Shown here: piece by piece, positions 45,892 to 57,129 of the stretch
Numbering within the stretch: the first letter of the stretch is position 1
Layout: every line of letters begins with the position of its first letter
NCBI GenBank assembly: GCA_958496175.1
Contig: OY292278.1
Span: forward strand, 24,738,001-24,802,000
Reading direction: 5' to 3'
DNA from: Sisyra terminalis
Taxonomy: Eukaryota; Arthropoda; Insecta; Neuroptera; Sisyridae
Length of the DNA: 64,000 nt
Program-made: the position numbers and the translations under genes
Notes under the pieces: generated by a model
The model's database searches: none
What the model was told of the DNA's origin: nothing
Seen by the model: the letters and a program-made list of their open reading frames with translations, nothing else

Positions 45892-48034
45892 TTAAAGCAA
45901 AATATACAAATTGATACAATTTTTTTTCAACAGTAGATTTATTCGGAATAACCATATCTTGAAACAAAAATCTTTAATATAATAAATGTTGACAAAAATT
46001 GATATAATAAATATCTTTGATTTTATGTAAATGTTTTTTTTTTTTCAGTTTACGGCAGTAATATTTTAGGTTTTATTAAAAATTCAATCACACAAATTCT
46101 AATTAAAGCATGTATCAAATATTTTAAATCGTTTCATTTTTCCTATTTAATGGCACTTATATAGTTAAATTTGAAATTTTTGTTGTAGACGGCTACTTGT
46201 TACACCGTATAAACTATACCACCCCTTGCCATTTTGTTAGGGGAAGAATTTTCAATAATTCGTTTTTATCGGATACCTACATTATATCAGGGATGTACCC
46301 TATAAATTTCACGACTCTACAACTAGTGGCATAGGCTGTAGCTAATAGATCAATCATGCATAAGGACAAACAAATTAAATATTAAAAAATAATTATTAAT
46401 TTCTATATTTCGCTGAAATGCTGAAATCATTCGGTATTTTCGTAAGCAGTTGGCGTCCACTTTAGTTTTTTTTTAGCAAAATGATATAAAATGTGGAACA
46501 AAATATGATATGATTTAATTGGTAAAAATTCGGTAATTTATGTTAATAACTTAATAGCTTTCTAATAAAACGGAACTTTCAAATAAAATCAACTGAGAAT
46601 GGTATTTTTTCAGGAAAAACTACCACTGGAAAATTTGACGAAGTCACTGTAAAAAAGCAGTAGTAGATCGTTCTTTTATGGGCGTTTTTCGTAAGGGTGG
46701 TTAAGCACAGTGATTATTCGGAATAGTACCATTAAAACTGCTCTACATTTTTTTTTCTTTGCAAAGTAATAGAGACGCTAATACGTAACAATTGTAATGG
46801 AAAGATAATGATTATTCTTTGAGGTAGCTTAGAAAAAAGAGTTTTAAATGTAGAGATCTTTGGTGAATACAAATAGAAAAGCTTAATCTATAAAGTTTTT
46901 ATATTGTCTGTTTTCAGTCCTGCACTCGTCCATGTCTTTTCGAAAAATTTCACGAATTACCATCAAATTACAGGGAAAAGTTAAATAAAATGATCCTCAT
47001 CATTTATTGGTCGACTACCATCCTCCTCTACCCTATTTCAAAAGTAAAAAAAAAGGGAGATCGTATAAAAATTCTCAAAAATGAAAATTATTTTAAACTT
47101 TATTTGGAAATTTTCACCAGATCTTTGGTCATAAAACAACGACCTAATATTTTTTTCATAAAAAATCAATTTTTATTTGAACTCTCTTTAATTGGGTGCA
47201 AAAAAAATTTTGACGTTAAATTTTTTTACTATATCGGTGTCATATTTAAAAGTTAAAGTCAAAATTACGCCACTCGGTTAGAGTTAAGAGCAGTATTTTT
47301 CAAACTATTAGGATCTGTGTCACTTTCCTTCGTTTGTTACTTACCTTTAGGTTATTTGTGGTTTTTAAAAGCATATTCATTATCTCGCGTATTTGATATG
47401 GCTCATATTTTCAATATACAAGAGCACTTGCATTCTGTATAGTTCAATCTAGAATCGTTTTCTGTTCAGGGAACGTAGCAATCTAAATTAACTTCCAAAG
47501 GAACCGTCTTCCGTAACAAATTTATTTTTTTCTCTTATGCTGCGCCTAAAGAAGTATAACTTTTACAAAAAAATTAATTAAAATCCTGCACTATAGCTTA
47601 TAATGGCTCTGAAGAAATTGTCAACGAAAGTCTAAATTGGTTTTAATGTTTTTCAGATTTTCTTGATAATATTTAAGTCGAAAAAAATTATATCTGAAAA
47701 TACTTCTTTTTCGACCACTTGACTTCCGGAAAGCGATAATCAACCGAAAAATTGTTAGTACCTTATTTTTTTCCAAATTAATGAAAGAAAGCTTAGTTAC
47801 AGTAGAATTTTTCTTATATTAACAAGGGTTGCTTTTTCAAATTCATAAATTTTAGAGCTTTTTTAAGCGGACACAGAAAAAAAACATTTAAATGTTTCTA
47901 AATTCTGAATTGGAAAATGTATTCTTCGAATTAAGAAAATCATGAAAATTATTGAACTAATTACCTAGTTATTAATTATTTCTCAAAAGCTTTGCAATTA
48001 ACATCAATAAAACTATACACAAACATAAAGGGGG

Positions 48035-48140
48035 TTGTAGTAAATGAGGGTTCAAAGTGACCACTCTGAAACTACTACGGTTGAAACTTGCAAACAGCAA
48101 ATTTCAAAGTTTCTCGGTTTATGGATATTAAATATTAACT
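48035..48140 (+). repeat. Possible tRNA-derived SINE, strongly decayed
   Basis: GAGGGTTCAAAGTGACCACTCTGAAACTAC, followed by TTTCTCGGTTTATGGAT and TTAACTAC, follows the family order. Few positions are exact and the tail is missing. Confidence 0.35.
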
Positions 48141-48897
48141 ACCTTTACGTAAACTATCACTAAAAGTCAGTGAAAAAAGTTTTCGTTTTGATTTTAGTTT
48201 TTTGAAGTTGATGCGAATTTAAAAGTCAAAATTTTTGTAAGATAACAAATAAAGTTGAAGATTATATTTAGTTATATTATTTTAAGCTATCAGTACTCCA
48301 ACATGGATTTTCCGCAATAGATTAAGTATAAAATGAATATCATACATCTCTGGTTTTTTTTACACTATTTTGATATTTCTTGCAAATCCTATAGTTAATA
48401 TTTTTAAATATAACTTTTGCTGGCATTAGTGTTAAAAATTTACTAATTTAAGTTTCACTGTGAAAAAACAGAAAAAAAAAACAATGGATGATTCACACAT
48501 TTCATACAAATTTGGTCAGAAGAAGAAAATATCTTTCGTGTTTTTTTTTCTATGTTGTCTAGATGAATCGTAATTTAATAAAAGAAGACAAATAAATCAT
48601 TTATGGTTGATTATGTTTCCAGCACCAACAAATTTTCTTCTTAAGAAAAAAATTATTTAGAAAACCTTATAAAAGAAATACCGTTAAAAGTCTAATTGCG
48701 TATTTATTAAGTGTGAAAGATTTTCAATTCTTTTTCAAACTTTTACGAGAGTAAATATTTTTTTGTTACATATAAATCTATTTATTTCTAATTAATTCAC
48801 CACAATAATTCATCAATTAGCCCACATTTCTATAGCCTATAAAAATTAAATAACATACTTTAAGAATTGTTCATAAATTTTATCATGTTTGTTACAG

Positions 48898-49241
48898 TTG
48901 AAAGCTCGATTGCAGCAAGAAAAATTGCGACTGCAACAGATGCTAAAACTACAGGAGCAGCAGCGCTTGATCGAGCAGAAAAAGCTTCTTCAACAGCAAA
49001 ATGGACTGAAAGCTCAGGATCAGATTACAGCGCCTGCCGTTAGTTCGTCCGTTACAGTTCAAAAATCAATCTCTCGTGAATACGATCCATTCTATAGCCC
49101 GATTTTGGAAAAAATTGACGCCATATTCATTAAGCTTGGCGTAAACACGGAAGGATGTCGAGAGCGATTACTGTGCAGCATGTATAAAAATCCTAGCAAA
49201 TTTAGTCCGCATAGTAATTTAATTTCAGCAGAACTAAGCAG
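48898..49241 (+). CDS. Internal exon of uncharacterised gene (Gln-rich coiled coil and two-Cys module)
   Basis: The acceptor TTACAG ends at 48897 and GTAAGT starts at 49242. The 344 bases give 114 codons plus two bases, so the exon enters in phase 0 (as the previous exon leaves) and exits in phase 2. Residues 1-42 are Leu/Gln/Lys-rich with heptad-like leucines (LKARLQQEKLRLQQMLK, LIEQKKLLQQQ), a likely coiled coil for dimerisation. After a Ser/Val linker, a compact module begins EYDPFYSPILEKIDAIF. It contains two Cys six residues apart (GCRERLLC) and continues SMYKNPSKFSPHSNLISAEL. This non-repetitive module looks like the conserved part of the protein and is the best query for homologues. 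The gene continues beyond the window. The host family is not recognised. Confidence 0.85.
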
Positions 49242-49679
49242 GTAAGTCGTACACATTTTTTTGAACATTATTTTGCTTAGGAATCATTGGTTTCTTTTTA
49301 CTATGACTGATAAAAAGTTTTCATTCTTAACCAATAAATGAACTTAGGTAATACGGTTTTGTCATCTACGAAACAGTCAATTGTGATGTCTGATAGATAT
49401 TTAAAGTTAAAAAATACATTTGGATATCAAGCATTATTTAATATTTAATTTTCGATTAAATGTTAATCAAAAACAGCACGTTTAGTTGAGAAAAATAAAA
49501 AATTAATCTTAATAGTAAAATTTAAGTACAAAAAAATATTAGATAACATAAATAATTGGTTCCCCTTATAAATCTAATATTAATTTAAAATTACAAGAAA
49601 AGAAAAATAATTTCACGAAAAAATTTTTTGATCGGTCTATCTACCTATCTATAATCTATAAATAATCGATTGATTAAAT

Positions 49680-49900
49680 GGCTGATGTATCAGTCACAGC
49701 AATAATCGCTGGTCGTAAAGTTGTGTAATTTGCAGGGTACATTTCTTATATGATGCAGGAACCCAATTACAACGGTTTTTGGTAAATTCCTCCCTAAACA
49801 GAGTGAAAAAGTGTAACAAAGTTTGTAATACACTTGGCCTCAAAAACCATCGAAATTTAAAATTTTATAATCAGTGTGCCGTTACACATAATTATTATTA
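49680..49900. repeat. Interspersed repeat D, copy 2
   Basis: Same order of blocks as 33301-33505, with moderate divergence. Non-coding, class unknown. Confidence 0.55.
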
Positions 49901-50006
49901 CCGTGTAATAGGTGTAAAGCAAAGTTGATCAATATTTACTACAAAAATTAATTGTCTGTTTTTGTTATATGAAAATAACATTATGAAAGTAAATAAGATT
50001 AATTTG

Positions 50007-51075
50007 TTAACTTTGAACAGTTATACAGTTTATGCAATATGTTAAACATATAGAGGTACTATTTTTGAAATATATGTAATTTATAAAAGTAAACTATAAA
50101 CATTTTGAACAAAAGCTTAAACACATGTCTTTTTGACGTATTGCCTAGATACGTATTTCGATTGTCAATATGGAAATAAAAATGGAATGGAAATGACATA
50201 TGAAAGCTTATATTCTTCAAGATCTTGGTTCGTAAAAAAAAATCGGTTTTGAAAATGTTTGATTGTTGGAAAATTAGTTTGGATTTTTAATTTTGCTGGA
50301 TTTTTTCACCTGGTAAAGAAATAAAAACTAAAAATATGTAATATAATTTACTAAAGTAAACTATATACATAAATTTGAACAAAACTTCAAACAAATGTAT
50401 TTTTGATGTATTACCGTAATTCGTATTTCGATTGCCAAGAAAACTTTCCCAGTAGTTATCAAGCAGTATTGGATCGTTTCGTAACTGCTATGTAATGAAT
50501 CTTCAATGAATATCACGTTTTATTTTTGTGACTTAGCACATAGCACTTAAGTAATGATGCAATACTACTTGATAACCACTGAGGTTTGCTCGACAATTGA
50601 AATACATATCTGAGCAATATGCGAAAAATACATTTATTTGAACTTTTTATCAAGTTTAAGTTTATAGTTTACTTTAGTAATTAGTGTTACATAAAAAAGG
50701 TCGCAATATATTGTATATATATTGTACAAACACTGTTCAAATTCAACGAAATAATCTTTTTTGATTTTACAAATTAGAGTTTTTTTTTGGTGACGGGAAG
50801 TTAATTAATATTACGTTTTATTATTATGACTCACCACATAGCAGTTAAGTAATAATGCAATATTACTTGATGACCACTAGGTAATATTGTGTGGTAATCG
50901 AAATGCGTATCTAGGCAATACCTCAAAAATACATTTATTTGGACTTTTGTTTAAATTTTCGATTATAGTTCACTTTTCTATTGTATATATTATAAGTACT
51001 CTATAAACAGTATAACTGTTCAAAGTTAGCGATTTTTTTTTATTTAACAAATAGAGTTTTTTTTTTGGTGACAGA
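50007..51075. repeat. Foldback/tandem repeat cluster
   Basis: An outer inverted pair joins 50007-50168 with about 50890-51030; TTAACTTTGAACAGTTATAC occurs at one end and its near-complement at the other. An inner inverted pair joins 50347-50497 with 50536-50682 (CTAAAGTAAACTATA, CAAATGTATTTTTG, ACGTATTTCGATTGCC-type words). The right part is also a direct tandem: unit 50509-50806 (298 bp) is repeated at 50807-51073, each unit starting AATAT.ACGTTTTATT and ending TTTTTTTTTGGTGAC. There is no coding content. It is a palindromic non-autonomous element with one extra right half. Confidence 0.65.
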
Positions 51076-53208
51076 AAATAAGCGTTCCATGAGTACCTAT
51101 TAGTACCATCACGCCACTGATATTGAATATCTTATTTTTTTTCTTTCGGATTCGGCTGTCTCAGCATTGTTCTTTGTGAGAGATTATTACTTATACAGCT
51201 TTCATGAATGATATTGCAAAGTCAAACATAAAAAGTACGCAAAATACAATACTTTTTGACCTTCCACCCCTAACCACCTAACTTATATTACACCTCTACT
51301 AGAAGAGGAACCTATTTTAAAATTCTTTATTTCGAGAAAACGGCGTTTGAAAAAATCAATTACATGGGTCATTAATTTTTTTTAATAACTTTTCAGACAT
51401 ATTTTTCTCAGAACACCCTCGTTGTTAATTAATAATAAACTAACCTTTATAACTTTTCTGTTGACAAAACTCGAGTAATGGTACCATATATGGGTATGGT
51501 TAGATTGAGTAGCTTGGCAAACCCGAGCAACCAGTGAATTATTTTCGATACTAATTTTCGACTATTTTAGTTTCATGGTTTGTAGATATGACTTAAGTAG
51601 CCATTGAAAATCGCGATAGATAACACAGCAGTGTCTATTTACCTTGCATATTTAGTAGATTTCAATAGTTTTACCAGTTTATCAAATATCAACTAAACGT
51701 GCTAAAACCATCTAAAATAATCGTTCCGCAAATTACTAAAATAGTTGAAGTTTTTTTAAAATGTATTGCATACTGTTGACAAGAGTATGGAACAGAAAAC
51801 TTTTTAAATGAATTCATAGATCACAACTTTTTTTTTAAATTTGCAATGAAATTTCCTCTAGTTCTATTTTAGGTTTGGAATTACTAGCTTACTTTCAAGT
51901 GAATTAGTTTTGCGAAATAAAGTATTTTATTGAATAATTCAACAATATAATTTTGAAGTAGATTGTGGAAGCTAAAATTAAAGTTTTTTTTTAACAAATT
52001 AAAAGGTCGAATACTCAATACCGGAATATTTTTTTATGCTAACATATAGCAAATGTTTATTTGTCAATAATTACCCTTCAACCAATATATTGTGTACGGT
52101 GTTTATAACTCCCCAGATACCCAATGTGGACAATGTAGTCTTCTTTTTAAATGGTTTTGTTCACTAAAAATTGAAAATCTAGCTTGAGTTTGCCAGGAAT
52201 AAGTCACTAATAAAAAAAATAAAAAAAGTCGTAAATTATTTATTTTTACAAACCATGAAAAATTCGTTTATTTCTCTTAATAAAAAGTTAATTGACCCTT
52301 CGTAATGTTTAATTAAATACAATTAGTATGTACTCCAATACCGAGATTGGAGATATTGAAACTAAAACAAACAATTACCATTAAACAAACTCATTAGTAA
52401 AACAGAAGCACAATTCAAATATTAAAAACAATGAAACCGATTCTATACGGTTTTGATTGTTTTTTTTTTTCCACCATTAGTTAAACTATTTAACTTCAAC
52501 GGTTAAAATTTAGATTGCTCTTTACAAATCCAAATGAATCGTTTTTAATTCAACTAAAAATCGGTCATTACATCTTACAACGATCTAGTTTATAATTAAA
52601 ATGTGATTATTGACATAATAATTTAACCATACATAAGGAAATTACGTTTTTTTAAACCTTTATGAAGTCAATCTTTTGAACGTAATTAATTGTAATGAAT
52701 AGCATCCATTTGCAATGACAATATTAACGAAAAAACCTTTGATTTACAATTGACTACGACGAATTTAATGAATGGCATCATTTAATGTTTTTATTAACGT
52801 TCCATTCAGCCAAAATATTTATTTTTATGAGAAATGTGAATATGTTATTATAAATTTGAATCAATGTATATTTTGAATAGGCTATGGTATACACATTGAT
52901 AAGTTCATTAAAACAGAAATTTAGGGCAATAATCGTTGAAATTTGGAATAATTTATCCAATAATAGCTAATCAAATAATATTATGTTTAGTTATCATTAT
53001 AATGAGGCCATACCAATCATAACTTTTTGTTAAATTTATTATTTTGTAAAAGTTCTATACTCTACAGTGTTGTAGGTACAGTATATCTCGAGTAAAATAA
53101 TTCATTAATATCTTTAATAAAAAAGTCTCTCTGAAATTCGGGTAATGCATCTATAAATAAATAAATAATAATAGAAAATTAAATCTAACAAATAAAAGGT
53201 GGTCCCTC

Positions 53209-53457
53209 CAGTGGTGTAGCGTGGGATTTTATCATCCGGGACCAATTGGAAATTCGTTGCCATTTATTTTCATCATTACTCAAGAAAATTGATAAAAAGT
53301 CAAATACCTTTAAGTTCTTAAACTATTTAAAAAAATAATTTTCTTGTTTTTCTCATAGCAAAATCTTTCATGGAATTATCAATGTCAATAGTCCACCCCA
53401 TTTTCATATCCCACCCGGGGCCATGGCCCCTTCTGCACCTGCCACGCTACACTATTG
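53209..53457. mobile_element. hAT-like MITE (249 bp)
   Basis: The ends CAGTGGTGTAGCGTGGG and, on the other strand, CAATAGTGTAGCGTGGC form inverted repeats like known hAT ends. The flanking octamers GGTCCCTC and CATCCATC agree at 5 of 8. The right half is strikingly G+C-rich (CCCACCCGGGGCCATGGCCCC). Confidence 0.6.
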
Positions 53458-53787
53458 CATCCATCTGGTACTCGGAATTTAAACTATCGATAAATTACAG
53501 TTTGAGACTCATATTGTCAATATACGCACAAAAGTTAATTTGTTTATAAAGTTTTCAAAATGGGTCGATCGCTTTACACTGAAGGAAAACAACAAAGGAG
53601 ATATTGAAATATCCGAGAAATCAATACTGTCACAATTAAAAAATAGCGAAAATTGGTGATTAAATAAAATCGAAATAAAAGTTTTTTTGACATTATTTAT
53701 TCGCGATCTGTTCCTGGACAATAAGCAAATCTAATGAACGTATGCGTTGAGGGAGGCATCACTTATCATGATGCATGGCAGTAATCG

Positions 53788-54262
53788 TTATCGGAATGGT
53801 AGCTCTAAGAAAAATATTCTGCTAAGTATTTTAATTTCCTCGCTGTTGTCGAGATAGGAGAGAGTCAGATAATTAGGGTGGTCCTTTTCCCTAACCGTAG
53901 CCATTTGTAAGTCTTTGTGAGTGTCCCTGTTTTTGACGTGCCATGGCGCATTTGATGTTGGACGTAGTATCTTAGACTGGAACCTCTGAAAATATCTCGA
54001 TGTTGGAGTTCCTAGTGGCTCCTCATAGTTGGATGCCATACGTTCAAACGGGCTTTAGTATAGTAAATGGCTGATTTGCCGTCCAGGGACAGTTGCGATT
54101 TTCTCTCTAGAAACCACCAGAGCTTTTTAAAGATGACCCCTAATTGGGATCTTTTATTGAAAATTGGATTTCTCCAAGTAAGCTTTCTATCTAAGAAGAA
54201 ACCTAGGTACCTGCCCTTTGTGACTGAAACGATAGATGAAACCAATAACAATAATCTTCTTC
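53788..54262 (-). pseudogene. Jockey-like non-LTR retrotransposon remnant (ORF2 3' part)
   Basis: The upstream piece (54251-54012) translates to RYLGFFLDRKLTWRNPIF, LWWFLERKSQLSLDGK and NVWHPTMRS. This corresponds to the region after the RT core of Jockey-type ORF2 (typically YLGV.LD..LTW..H and KSQLS...K...Y). The next piece (54039-53788), in another frame, reads YFQRFQSKILRPTSNAPWHV, the characteristic C-terminal segment. At least one frameshift separates the two. Only about 150 residues of the ORF remain; it is 5'-truncated and inactive. Confidence 0.75.
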
Positions 54263-54299
54263 CTTAAACCAAACATCGCTTCCGATGTATGATGATTAA

Positions 54300-54640
54300 A
54301 TGGTGATTAAAATGACTGTCACTCGGGTAGTTCCAAATTTTTCTGGACCTGCAGAACGATCCATCTCTAGCAATTACGATCTTTTACTTGTTGTGCTGCG
54401 TATGTGAAGCTCAAATCCATGAGCTTTTCTATCACTTCGGTGATGCGAGTGATCGCCTTCACTTTCTTTTCCCTTCATGTCATCCCTGTATCGTCAGCTT
54501 TTCCATGGTCTCGCGGCACGCGATATTTTCGAAAAACCCTAAGATTTTTTTTTTGGCCCCCCATAGGATCTGCAGCGATTTCTTCCAAACCCATGTTTCG
54601 AAGGTATCAATTCGTCATCGATCAGTTGCATGATAGTCTT
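54300..54640 (-). pseudogene. RTE-like remnant, copy 2
   Basis: The minus strand is homologous to 36900-37210: AGATCCTATGG, GTTTTTCG, ACCATG.AAAAGCT, ATACA.GG, AAGTGATAGAAAAGCTCATGGATT and CGTAATTGCTAGA in the same order. Several stops and frameshifts are present. Open frames on the + strand here are antisense shadows. It lies directly upstream of the Jockey-like remnant in the same orientation. Confidence 0.65.
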
Positions 54641-55720
54641 AGATCTCTAAGCATAGGAGAAAATTGGAAAAGCCAACGTGTTGACCAACATGATGTTAGT
54701 GGCTCTTATTGTGTATATTTTAATAATCTGAGATAATAATTATTAAATTTGGTTTTCACTCAAACGTATGTGAGTGTGAAATACATTCTTTGTGTTTTTT
54801 TTTTTGTACATATCTACAGACATTGATAAACCTAAATGCTATTGCCTATTATTATATTGATTGCTTTCAAAAAAAAATAACCTTGATTAGTTTATGGTTT
54901 AAAGATAAATTAAATCCCAATTTTTAAATGAACCAACGTGTCTTACTGCATTGCTTATATAAGTATTAAATTCTTCATTTTTTCAAACATTCCGAAGTCT
55001 TAAAATGTTTTATGAAATCATCAGACAGAGTTTACAAAACTTCTCCGACACTATCGGCCTCTTATTTGAATAACCGTATCTTAGGCTTACTTAAAAAAGT
55101 ACACAAAAACGTACCTATATTTGATTTCCAATTTTCTTCGCTGTGAAAAAAAAGTAATTTAATTTCTCATTAATTTATACCACATATTTATTGCTTGTCG
55201 TTAAAATTTTCGCGAAACTATTTATTATTATGGCGCTTTAAATAAAGTTTATGAGACGCGATTTCATTACAACAATTAACGTTATATGTGTAATGGATTG
55301 AATATATTAATTCGGTAGAAAACCGAGAGTTTTCATTTTGTTTGAGGCGCTGATTATTTTCAAGTAATGCTAGGCGGGAAAAACGACGAACAAACGTTGA
55401 AGGGATGAAATAGAACACTTTTTGCTTTCATCGTTTCACAAACTTGTAGAGTGGAGTGAATAAGTAGTTTCTTTATGTTTTAATTAATATCAGCTGATAT
55501 TATTCCAGTGTAACGAAAATAAAATCAGATAAAATGAGTACCCTTTTTTTGTTCGTAAAAAGCTTTTCAGTTTGAAATTTTACAAAAACGTCTTTTATTC
55601 GTTTTGAGGATTAAAAAGTCACGTTTCTGTGACTAAAAGAAATAAAAGATGTCTTATTTTTCTAATTACTAGTATTTGGCTGTTTATACAATTTATCGTG
55701 GTCATATTAATGTAATATAA

Positions 55721-55870
55721 TTACAAATGTAAACTATAAACATAAAGTTGAACAAAAGTTCAAACAAAGGAACTATTGATGAATTGCCCGAATACGTATT
55801 TCGATTGCCAAGCAATCTTCCTCAGTGGTCATCAAGTAGTTTTGAATCACTCCATAATTGCTATGAGACG
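55721..55870 (+). repeat. Solo arm of the foldback family
   Basis: TGTAAACTATAAACATAAAGTTGAACAAAAGTTCAAAC, followed by ACGTATTTCGATTGCC and CAGTGGTCATCAAGTAG, matches the left arms at 50090-50168 and 50347-50497. No inverted partner is seen nearby. Confidence 0.65.
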
Positions 55871-56026
55871 AGTCAACAAAAAAATCAAATTTTATAGAAT
55901 TTGGCTACTTAATATTTTAAAATATAAAAAAGTTTATAGCTATTTAAATGCTATATTGCCGAATTTAATAGCCGAGTAATTTTTTATATTTTAAAATTCA
56001 ATATACAAAAACTAAATTTTTGTTGA

Positions 56027-56172
56027 GATTTACCGTTACTTTATAATTACCAAAGTTTTCAACGACTCTAGTCTTGAAAGCAATTCGTAAATCGAGAAGT
56101 ATTGAAAATTCACTCGATTCCCAGCGCTTACTTTTGCAGCGACCTCTTTAACAACTCGGTCATCAAGAGGCT
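56027..56172 (-). repeat. tRNA-derived SINE, diverged copy
   Basis: In minus orientation the head GACCGAGTTGTTAAAGAGGTCGC, the body AGTCGTTGAAAACTTT and the tail GTAATTATAAAGTAACGGTAAA are recognisable. The B-box area is altered. Confidence 0.68.
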
Positions 56173-56968
56173 TTTATGGAAGTTATAAAATAGGCCAAAT
56201 CATTTATTAATACTAAGAAATTTATTGGGAATTAAAGATTAAATTAAAGATATGTTTTAAAGAGTTACCACTCGAAGGCCCATAGAAAGATCCGATACAT
56301 TTCAAGAGAACTTTTAACATCATAAATTGGTAAATGGATATAATTAACGAATACATAGCACAACGTTTTGACGAAATTTTCATCTTTATGAAATGATAAC
56401 TTTTAAAAAATGTTGTTAAAATGATTAACAAAATTTATTTCGAATTCATAAATTCCACTTGACAAAATTTGCAGAATATTAACAATGGTTCTCTGAAATA
56501 AATAAAATCAGTCCATTGGAGATTTTGTAACTACCGCAATTTTAAAATTTGTCGCTTATTATTCAGGAAGATCCTATTAAAATAAAAGAAAAGTACAATT
56601 TATAAAATGTATAAAATTAAAATTATAAAAAATTACAATTACGAACTAGGATTTACACATACCTAAAAGGCTGAAACCCCAGGTGAATTAAAAATGTGCA
56701 ATAGAACAATAATGATATCAAATCTTTAAATGGCAATATAGCCAGTTAAGGCTTAATGTTTAAAGTTGCATTTACGATTTAAAAATACGAGTGGCGTTAA
56801 ATAAGCTTTAATTTTAATTCCTAAATGTTACTATTCAACAAACTCCTGAAATCAGTGGTTAGTGGTTATTAACTCTATGGTCGTGGACACCACAGTCCTT
56901 CACCATTAGTTACTATGACAAACTTTTGAAGTTATTTTTTAACTTTTTTTCATAATAAATTAATAACA

Positions 56969-57129
56969 ATGACCGACATTAATTTGATTTCTCTTAAGAA
57001 ATTAATGTTGTTAGTCATTCGCTTGATATTCTAGAAAATATTGTTAAATTCAAAAAGAATAAGGCGTCTAGAAGTCGTCAATTTTCAGTTGCACAAGATC
57101 AAGAAGTTATATGTAGAATTGCGGAAAAA
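56969..57129 (+). pseudogene. Exon-like fragment of unknown protein
   Basis: An ATG at 56969 opens MTDINLISLKKLMLLV and then stops. In a neighbouring frame from about 57014 the sequence reads HSLDILENIVKFKKNKASRS then RQFSVAQDQEVICRIAEK, up to a consensus donor GTAAGT at 57130. The second part has protein-like composition. It does not fit the phase left by the exon at 48898-49241 (phase 2 gives a stop). A decayed transposase N-terminus is the likeliest explanation; a small unrelated exon is possible. Confidence 0.3.

Larger units (their letters stand above)
23578..48897 (+). other. Long intron (about 25.3 kb) with the copia element
   Basis: The intron is phase 0, with GTAAGT at 23578 and TTACAG ending at 48897. 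Named contents: hAT-like pieces (25207-25395, 25455-25870), repeat A and the ribozyme-like element (26700-27470), SINE copies (29098-29259, 33119-33253, 48035-48140) and a TA-flanked MITE (29771-30340). Further: a MITE (33818-34027), a (TA)n tract, an RTE-like remnant (36821-37211), repeat A with a palindrome (38640-39420) and the copia element (41390-45886). I see nothing I can support in 23600-25200, 25900-26690, 27480-29050, 30350-33100, 34130-36800, 37215-38250, 39430-41380 or 45900-48030. A frame at 26158-26415 is in a slightly G+C-richer patch but has no recognised family. Confidence 0.65.

Noticed and set aside
46990..47256. Open frame of 88 residues rich in Ile, Phe, Lys
   Set aside because: A/T-driven composition, no motif, no splice context.
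54067..54267. Plus-strand open frame of 66 residues
   Set aside because: It is antisense to the Jockey-like remnant, whose minus-strand translation has recognisable motifs.
54388..54736. Plus-strand open frames of 81 and 110 residues
   Set aside because: They are antisense to an RTE-like remnant that has a homologous copy at 36821-37211.
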